Shown here: positions 51,001 through 61,100 of the stretch, in pieces | Position numbering within the stretch: position 1 is the first letter of the stretch | How the letters are laid out: every line of letters starts with the position of its first letter | Origin: Coriaria nepalensis | Lineage: Eukaryota; Streptophyta; Magnoliopsida; Cucurbitales; Coriariaceae | Reading direction: 5' to 3' | DNA length: 64,000 nucleotides | Assembly (NCBI GenBank): GCA_027186245.1 | Contig: CP114482.1 | Location: 15,705,209-15,769,208, forward strand | Position numbers and translations under genes: made by a program | The notes under the pieces: model-generated | The model's input: only the letters and a program-made list of their open reading frames with translations | What the model was told of the DNA's origin: nothing | Databases searched by the model: none

Positions 51001-54000
51001 CTTAATTCATTTAATGACTAGAGAACACTCAATGACATGATTTTAAGGCTAAACAAACGCATAATTGCCTTCAATAGATCAATTGCATGTTTTGCACAAA
51101 AGTCGTGTTTGAAATGCGAAAATAGAATTCGTTTCAATTGATTTCGAATGATTTAGTGACTAAAAGTGACTCAATGACATGATTTTATGGCTATACAAAT
51201 GCCTAGTTGCCTCCAAAAGATCCATTGCAAATTATGCACAAAAGCCGTGGTTCAGGTGCGAAAAAAGATTTCGTTTAAATTTCTTAGAAATGATTTAATT
51301 ACTAGAAGAGACTCGATGACATGATTTCAAGGCTAAACAATGGATAATTTGCTTGAATACATCAATTGCAAGTTATGCACAAAAGTCTCGATTGAAGAGC
51401 GAAAATAGAATTTGTTCAAAATGCTTTCAAATGATTTGATGACTAGAAGAGACTCAATGACAAGATTTTAAGGCTAAAAAGAATGCATAGTTGCCTTCAA
51501 TTATTGAATTGAAAGTTCTGAACGAAAGTCGTGTTGGAAGTGCGAAAAAATAGAATTCTTTCGAATTACTCTTAATTCATTTAATGACTAGAGAAGACTC
51601 AATGACATGATTTTAAGGCTAAACAAACGCATAATTGCCTTCAATAGATCAATTGCATGTTTTGCACAAAAGTCGTGTTTGAAATGCGAAAATAGAATTC
51701 GTTTCAATTGATTTCGAATGATTTACTGACTAAAAGTGACTCAATGACATGATTTTAAGGCCATACAAATGCCTAGTTGCCTCCAAAAGATCCATTGCAA
51801 ATTATGCACAAAAGCCGTGGTTCAGGTGCGAAAAAAGATTTCGTTTAAATTTCTTTGAAATGATTTAATTACTAGAAGAGACTCGATGACATGATTTCAA
51901 GGCTAAACAATGGATAATTTGCTTGAATACATCAATTGCAAGTTATGCACAAAAGTCTCGATTGAAGAGCGAAAATAGAATTTGTTCAAAATGCTTTCAA
52001 ATGATTTGATGACTAGAAGAGACTCAATGACATGATTTTAAGGCTAAAAAGATGCATAGTTGCCTTCAATTATTGAATTGAAAGTTCTGAACGAAAGTCG
52101 TGTTGGAAGTGCGAAAAAATAGAATTCTTTCGAATTACTCTTAATTCATTTAATGACTAGAGAACACTCAATGACATGATTTTAAGGCTAAACAAACGCA
52201 TAATTGCCTTCAATAGATCAATTACATGTTTTGCACAAAAGCCGTGTTTGAAATGCGAAAATAGAATTCGTTTGCATTGATTTCGAATGATTTACTGACT
52301 AAAAGTGACTCAATGACATGATTTTAAGGCTATACAAATGCCTAGTTGCCTTCAAAAGATCCGTTGCAAATTATGCACAAAAGCCGTGCTTCAGGTGCGA
52401 AAAAAGATTTCGTTTAAATTTCTTTGAAATGATTTAATTACTAGAAGAGACTCGATGACATGATTTCAAGGCTAAACAATGGATAATTTCTTGAATACAT
52501 CAATTGCAAGTTATGCACAAAAGTCTCGATTGAAGAGCGAAAATAGAATTTGTTCAAAATGCTTTCAAATGATTTGATGACTAGAAGAGACTCAATGACA
52601 TGATTTTAAGGCTAAAAAGATGCATAGTTGCCTTCAATTATTGAATCGAAAGTTCTGTACGAAAGTCGTGTTCGAAGTGCGAAAAAATAGAATTCTTTCG
52701 AATTACTTTTAATTGATTTAATGACTAGAGAAGACTCAATGACATGATTTTAAGGCTAAACAAACGCATAATTGCCTTCAATAGATCAATTACATGTTTT
52801 GCACGAAAGCCGTGTTTGAAATGCGAAAATAGAATTCGTTTGCATTGATTTCGAATGATTTACTGACTAAAAGTGACTCAATGACATGATTTTAAGGCTA
52901 TACAAATGCCTAGTTGCCTTCAAAAGATCCATTGCAAATTATGCACAAAAGCCGTGGTTCAGGTGCGAAAAAAGATTTCGTTTAAATTTCTTAGAAATGA
53001 TTTAATTACTAGAAGAGACTCGATGACATGATTTCAAGGCTAAACAATGGATAATTTGGTTGAATACATCAATTGCAAGTTATGCACAAAAGTCTCGATT
53101 GAAGAGCGAAAATAGAATTTGTTCAAAATGCTTCCAAATGATTTGATGACTAGAAGAGACTCAATGACATGATTTTAAGGCTAAAAAGATGCATAGTTGC
53201 CTTCAATTATTGAATTGAAAGTTCTGAACGAAAGTCGTGTTTGAAGTGCGAAAAAATAGAATTCTTTCGAATTACTCTTAATTCATTTAATGACTGGAGA
53301 AGACTCAATGACATGATTTTAAGGCTAAACAAATGCATAATTGCCTTCAATAGATCAATTGCATGTTTTGCACAAAAGTCGTGTTTGAAATGCGAAAATA
53401 GAATTCGTTTGAATTGATTTCGAATGATTTACTGACTAAAAGTAACTCAATGACATGATTTTAAGGCTATACAAATGCCTAGTTGCCTTCAAAAGATCCA
53501 TTGCAAATTATGCACAAAAGACGTGGTTCAGGTGCGAAAAAAGATTTCGTTTAAATTTCTTTGAAATGATTTAATTACTAGAAGAGACTCGATGACATGA
53601 TTTCAAGGCTGAACAATGGATAATTTGCTTGAATACATCAATCGCAAGTTATGCACAAAAGTCTCGATTGAAGAGCGAAAATAGAATTTGTTCAAAATGC
53701 TTTCAAATGATTTGATGACTAGAAGACACTCAATGACACGATTTTAAGGCTAAAAAGATGCATAGTTGCCATCAATTATTGAATTGAAAGTTCTGAACGA
53801 AAGTCGTGTTTGAACTGCGAAAAAATAGAATTCTTTCGAATTACTTTTAACTGATTTAATGACTAGAGAACACTCAATGACATGATTTTAAGGCTAAACA
53901 AACGCATAATTGCCTTCAATAGATCAATTGCATGTTTTGCACAAAAGTCGTGTTTGAAATGCGAAAATAGAATTCGTTTGAATTGATTTCGAATGATTTA

Positions 54001-55117
54001 CTGACTAAAAGTGACTCAATGACATGATTTTAAGGCTATACAAATGCCTAGTTGCCTTCAAAAGATCCATTGCAAATTATGCACAAAAGCCGTGGTTCAG
54101 GTGCGAAAAAAGATTTCGTTTAAATTTCTTAGAAATGATTTAGTTACTAGAAGAGACTCGATGACATGATTGCGAGGCTAAACAATGGATAATTTGCTTG
54201 AATACATCAATTGCAAGTTATGCACAAAAGTCTCGATTGAAGAGCGAAAATAGAATTTGTTCAAAATACTTTCAAATGATTTGATGACTAGAAGAGACTC
54301 AATGACATGATTTTAAGGCTAAAAAGATGCATAGTTGCCTTCAATTATTGAATTGAAAGTTCTGAACGAAAGTCGTGTTTGAAGTGCGAAAAAATAGAAT
54401 TCTTTCGAATTACTTTTAATTCATTTAATGACTAGAGAAGACTCAATGACATGATTTTAAGGCTAAACAAACGCATAATTGCCTTCAATAGATCAATTGC
54501 ATGTTTTGCACAAAAGTCGTGTTTGAAATGCGAAAATAGAATTCATTTGAATTGATTTCGAATGATTTACTGACTAAAAGTGACTCAATGACTTGATTTT
54601 AAGGCTATACAAATGCCTAGTTGCCTTCAAAAGATCCATTGCAAATTATGCACGAAAGCCGTGGTTCAGGTGCGAAAAAAGATTTCGTTTAAATTTCTTA
54701 GAAATGATTTAATTACTAGAAGAGACTCGATGACATGATTTCAAGGCTAAACAATGGATAATTTGCTTGAATACATCAATTGCAAGTTATGCAGAAAAGT
54801 CTCGATTGAAGAGCGAAAATAGAATTTGTTCAAAATACTTTCAAATGATTTGATGACTAGAAGACACTCAATGACATGATTTTAAGGCTAAACAAACGCA
54901 TAATTGCCTTTAATAGATCAATTGCATGTTTTGCAAAAAAGTCGTGTTTGAAATGCGAAAATGGAATTCATTTGAATTGATTTCGAATGATTTACTGACT
55001 AAAACTGACTCAATGACTTGATTTTAAGGCTATACAAATGCCTAGTTGCCTTCAAAAGATCCATTACAAATTATGCACGAAAGCCGTGGTTCCGGTGTGA
55101 AAAAAGATTTCGTTTAA
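45019..55117 (+). repeat. Family II, diversified beta block
   Basis: Monomer A starts at 45019, 45587, 46156, 46726, 47295, 47865, 48434, 49003, 49571, 50140, 50709, 51279, 51849, 52418, 52986, 53555, 54124 and 54693. Nearly all D copies are beta (GCCGTGGTTCAGG). Copies are more varied than in 39-45 kb, with private substitutions and recurring minor marks. These include ATTACTCTTAATTC in C, GAATCGAAAGTTCTGTACG in B, GGCCATACAAATG with GCCTCCAAAAG in D, AAAAGAATGC in B (570-bp units) and ATAATTTCTTG in A (568-bp units). The marks are combined in many ways, consistent with repeated exchange. No strict long period stands out over the block. Confidence 0.92.
54834..54975 (+). repeat. B/C fusion monomer making a trimer (first)
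   Basis: The monomer starts as B (AATACTTTCAAATG, GACTAGAAGACACTC) and, after the shared core, continues as C (GGCTAAACAAACGC, ATAATTGCC, CATGTTTTGCA) without a B ending or a C beginning. The unit from 54693 is 425 bp, A-(B/C)-D. The switch lies within the conserved core. Confidence 0.93.
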
Positions 55118-58100
55118 ATTTCTTTGAAATGATTTAATTACTAGAAGAGACTCGATGACATGATTTCAAGGCTAAACAATGGATAATTTCTTGAATACAT
55201 CAATTGCAAGTTATGCACAAAAGTCTCGACTGAAGAGCGAAAATAGAATTTGTTCAAAATGTTTTCAAATGATTTGATGACTAGAAGACACTCAATGACA
55301 TGATTTTAAGGCTAGAAAGATGCATAGTTGCCTTCAATTATTGAATTGAAAGTTCTGAACGAAAGTCGTGTTTGAAGTACGAAAAAATAGAATTCTTTCG
55401 AATTACTTTTAATTGATTTAATGACTAGAGAACACTCAATGACATGACTTTAAGGCTAAACAAACGCATAATTGCCTTCAATAGATCAATTGCATGTTTT
55501 GCACAAAGGTCGTGTTTGAAATGCAAAAATAGAATTCGTTTGAATTGATTTCGAATGATTTACTGACTAAAAGTGACTCAATGACATGGTTTTAAGGCTA
55601 TACAAATGCCTAGTTGCCTTTAAAAGATCCATTGCAAATTATGCACAAAAGCCGTGGTTCAGGTGCGAAAAAAGATTTCGTTTAAATTTCTTTGAAATGA
55701 TTTAATTACTACAAGAGACTCGTTGACATGATTTCAAGGCTAAACAATGGATAATTTGCTTGAATACATCAATTGCAAGTTATGCACAAAACTCTCGACT
55801 GAAGTGCGAAAATAGAATTTGTTCAAAATGCTTTCAAATGATTTGATGACGAGAAGAGACTCAATGACATGATTTTAAGGCTAAAAAGTTGCATAGTTGC
55901 CTTCAATTATTGAATTGAAAGTTCTGAACGAAAGTCGTGTTTGAAGTGCGAAAAAATAGAATTCTTTCGAATTACTTTTAATTGATTTAATGACTAGAGA
56001 GCACTCAATGACATGATTTCAAGGCTAAACAAATGCATAATTGCCTTCAATAGATCAATTTCATGTTTTGCACAAAGGTCGTGTTTGAGATGCGAAAATA
56101 GAATTCGTTTGAATTGATTTCGAATGATTTACTGACTAAAAGTGACTCAATGTCATGATTTTAAGGCTATACAAATGCCTAGTTGCCTTCAAAAGATCCA
56201 TTGCAAATTATGCACAAAAGCCGTGGTTCAGGTGCGAAAAAAGATTTCGTTTAAATTTCTTTGAAATGATTTAATTACTAGAAGAGACTCGATGACATGA
56301 TTTCAAGGCTAAACAATGGATAATTTCTTGAATACATCAATTGCAAGTTATGCACAAAAGTCTCGATTGAAGAGTGAAAATAGAATTTGTTCAAAATGCT
56401 TTCAAATGATTTGATGACTAGAAGACACTCAATGACATGATTTTAAGGCTAGAAAGATGCATAGTTGCCTTCAATTATTGAATTGAAAGTTCTGAACGAA
56501 AGTCGTGTTTGAAGTGCGAAAAAATAGAATTCTTTCGAATTACCTTTAATTGATTTAATGACTAGAGAATAGTCGATGACATGATTTTAAAGCTAAACAA
56601 ACGCATAATTCCCCTCAATAGATCAATTGCATGTTTTGTATAAAAGTCGTGTTTGAAATGCGAAAATTGAATTCGTTTGAATTGATTTCGAATGATTTAC
56701 TGACTAAAAGTGACTCAATGACATGATTTTAAGGCTATACAAATGCCTAGTTGCCTTCAAAAGATCCATTGCAAATTATGCACAAAAGCCGTGGTTCGGG
56801 TGCGAAAAAAGATTACGTTTAAATTTCTTTGAAATGATTTAATTACTAGAACAGACTCGATGACATGATTTCAAGGCTAAACAATGGATAATTTGCTTGA
56901 ATATATCAATTGCAAGTTATGCACAAAAGCCTCGATTGAAGAGCGAAAATAGAATTTGTTCAAAATGCTTTCAAATGATTTGATCACTACAAGAGACTCA
57001 ATGACATGATTTTAAGGCTAAAAAGATGCATAGTTGCCTTCAATAGATCAAGTGCATGTTTTGCACAAAAGTCGTGTTTGAAATGCGAAAATAGAATTCG
57101 TATGAATTGATTTCGAATGATTTACTGACCAAAAGTGACTCAATGACATGATTTTAAGGTTATACAAATGCCTAGTTGCCTTCAAAAGTTCCAGTGCAAA
57201 TTATGCACAAAAGCCGTGGTTCAGGTGCGAAAAAAGATTTCGTTTAAATTTCTTTGAAATGATTTAATTACTAGAAGAGACTCGATGACATGATTTCAAG
57301 GCTAAACAATGGATAATTTCTTCAATACATCAATTGCAAGTTATGCACAAAAGTCTCAATTGAAGAGCGAAAATAGAATTTGTTCAAAATGCTTTCAAAT
57401 GATTTGATGACTAGAAGACACTCAATGACATGATTTTAAGGCTAAAAAAATGCATAGTTGCCTTCAATTATTGAATTAAAAGTTCTGAACGAAAGTCGTG
57501 TTTGAAGTGCGAAAAAATAGAATTCTTTCGAATTACTTGTAATTGATTTAATGACTAGAGAAGACTCAATGACATGATTTTAAGGCTAAACAAATGCATA
57601 ATTGCCTTCAATAGATCAATTGCATGTTTTGCACAAAAGTCGTGTTTGAAATGCGAAAATAGAATTCGTTTGAATTGATTTCGAATGATTTACTAACTAA
57701 AAGTGACTCAATGACATGATTTTAAGGCTATACAAATGCCTTGTTGCCTTCAAAAGATCCATTGCAAATTATACACAAAAGCCGTGGTTCTGGTGCGAAA
57801 AAAGATTTCGTTTAAATTTCTTTGAAATGATTTAATTACTCGAAGTGATTCGATGACATGATTTCAAGGCTAAACAATGGATAATTTGCTTGAATACATC
57901 AATTGCAAGTTATGCACAAAAGTCTCGATTGAAGAGCGAAAAAAGAATTTGTTCCAAATGCTTTCAAATGATTTTGATGACGAGAAGAGACTCAATGACA
58001 TGATTTTGAGGCTAAAAAGATGCATAGTTGCCTTCAATTATTGAATTGAAAGTTCTGAACGAAAGTCGTGTTTGAAGTGCGAAAAAATAGAATTCTTTCG

Positions 58101-61100
58101 AATTACTTTTAATTGATTTAATGACTAGAGAACACTCAATGACATGATTTCAAGGCTAAACAAACGCATAATTGCCTTCAATAGATCAATTTCATGTTTT
58201 GCACAAAAGTCGTGTTGGAGATGCGAAAATAGAATTCGTTTGAATTGATTTCGAATGATTTACTGACTAAAAGTGACTCAATGACATGATTTTAAGGGTA
58301 TACAAATGCCTAGTTGCCTTCAAAAGATCCATTGCAAATTATGCACAAAAGCCGTGGTTCAGGTGCGAAAAAAGATTTCGTTTAAATTTCTTTGAAATGA
58401 TTTAATTACTAGAAGAGACTCGATGACATGATTTCAAGGCTAAACAATGGATAATTTCTTGAATACATCAATTGCAAGTTATGCACAAAAGTCTCGATTG
58501 AAGAGCGAAAATAGAATTTGTTCAAAATGCTTTCAAATGATTTGATGACTAGAAGACACTCAATGACATGATTTTAAGGCTAGAAAGATGCATAGTTGCC
58601 TTCAATTGTTGAATTGAAAGTTCTGAACGAAAGTTGTGTTTGAAGTACGAAAAAATAGAATTCTTTCGAATTACTTTTAATTGTTTTAGTGACTAGAGAA
58701 CACTCAATGACATGATTTTTAGGCTAAACAAACGCATAATTGCCTTCAATAGATCAATTGCATGTTTTGCGATAAAGTCGTGTTTGAAATGCGAAAATAG
58801 AATTCGTTTGAATTGATTTCGAATGATTTACTGACTAAAAGTGACTCAATGACGTGATTTTAAGGCTATACAAATGCCTAGTTGCCTTCAAAAGATCCAT
58901 TGCAAATTATGCAATAAAGCCGTGGTTCTGGTGCGAAAAAAGATTTCGTTTAAATTTCTTTGAAATGATTTAATTACTAGAAGAGATTCGATGACATGAT
59001 TTCAAGGCTAAACAATGGATAATTTGCTTGAAAACATCAATTGCAAGTTATGCACAAAAGTCTCGATTGAAGAGTGAAAATAGAATTTGTCCAAAATGCT
59101 TTCAAATGATTTGATGACGAGAAGAGACTCAATGACATGATTTTAAGGCTAAAAAGATGCATAGTTGCCTTCAATTATTGAATTGAAAGTTCTGAACGAA
59201 AGTCGTGTTTGAAGTGCGAAAAAATAGAATTCTTTCGAATTACTTTTAATCGATTTAATGACTAGAGAGCACTCAATGACATGATTTCAAGGCTAAACAA
59301 ATGCATAATTGCCTTCAATAGATCAATTTCATGTTTTGCACAAAGGTCGTGTTTGAGATGCGAAAATAGAATTCGTTTGAATTGATTTCGAATGATTTAC
59401 TGACTAAAAGTGACTCAATGTCATGATTTTAAGGCTATACAAATGCCTAGTTGCCTTCAAAAGATCCATTGCAAATTATGCACAAAAGCCGTGGTTCAGG
59501 TGCGAAAAAAGATTTCGTTTAAATTTCTTTGAAATGATTTAATTACTAGAAGAGACTCGATGACTTGATTTCAAGGCTAAACAATGGATAATTTCTTGAA
59601 TACATCAATTGCAAGTTATGCACAAAAGTCTCGATTGAAGAGTGAAAATAGAATTTGTTCAAAATGCTTTCAAATGATTTGATGACTAGAAGACACTCAA
59701 TGACATGATTTTAAGGCTAGAAAGATGCATAGTTGCCTTCAATTATTGAATTGAAAGTTCTGAACGAAAGTCGTGTTTGAAGTGCGAAAAAATAGAATTC
59801 TTTCGAATTACCTTTAATTGATTTAATGACTAGAGAATAGTCGATGACATGATTTTAAAGCTAAACAAACGCATAATTCCCCTCAATAGATCAATTGCAT
59901 GTTTTGTACAAAAGTCGTGTTTGAAATGCGAAAATTGAATTCATTTGAATTGATTTCGAATGATTTACTGACTAAAAGTGACTCAATGACATGATTTTAA
60001 GGCTATACAAATGCCTAGTTGCCTTCAAAAGATCCATTGCAAATTATGCACAAAAGCTGTGGTTCATGTGCGAAAAAAGATTACGTTTAAATTTCTTTGA
60101 AATGATTTAATTACTAGATCAGACTCGATGACATGATTTCAAGGCTAAACAATGGATAATTTGCTTGAATACATCAATTGCAAGTTATGCACAAAAGCCT
60201 CGATTGAAGAGCGAAAATAGAATTTGTTCAAAATGCTTTCAAACGATTTGATGACTAGAAGACACTCAATGACATGATTTTAAGGCTAGAAAGATGCATA
60301 GTTGCCTTCAATTGTTGAATTGAAAGTTCTGAACGAAAGTCGTGTTTGAAGTACGAAAAAATAGAATTCTTTCGAATTACTTTTAATTGTTTTAGTGACT
60401 AGTGAACACTCAATGACATGATTTTTAGGCTAAACAAACGCATAATTGCCTTCAATAGATCAATTGCTTGTTTTGCGATAAAGTCGTGTTTGAAATGCGA
60501 AAATAGAATTCGTTTGAATTGATTTCGAATGATTTACTGACTAAAAGTGACTCAATGACATGATTTTAAGGCTATACAAATGCCTAGTTGCCTTCAAAAG
60601 ATCCATTGCAAATTATGCAATAAAGCCGTGGTTCTGGTGCGAAAAAAGATTTCGTTTAAATTTCTTTGAAATGATTTAATTACTAGAAGAGACTTGATGA
60701 CATGATTTCAAGGCTAAACAATGGATAATTTGCTTGAAAACATCAATTGCAAGTTATGCACAAAAGTCTCGATTGAAGAGCGAAAATAGAATTTGTCCAA
60801 AATGCTTTCAAACGATTTGATGACGAGAAGAGACTCAATGACATGATTTTAAGGCTAAAAAGATGCATAGTTGCCTTCAATTATTGAATTGAAAGTTCTG
60901 AACGAAAGTCGTGTTTGAAGTGCGAAAAAATAGAATTCTTTCGAATTACTTTTAATTGATTTAATAACTAGAGAGCACTCAATGACATGATTTCAAGGCT
61001 AAACAAATGCATAATTGCCTTCAATAGATCAATTTCATGTTTTGCACAAAGGTCGTGTTTGAGATGCGAAAATAGAATTCGTTTGAATTGATTTCGAATG

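Noticed and set aside
57960..57985. Separate junction at the extra T in GATTTTGATGACG
   Set aside because: It is a one-base insertion within an ordinary B monomer, accounting for the 570-bp unit, with no change of repeat type.
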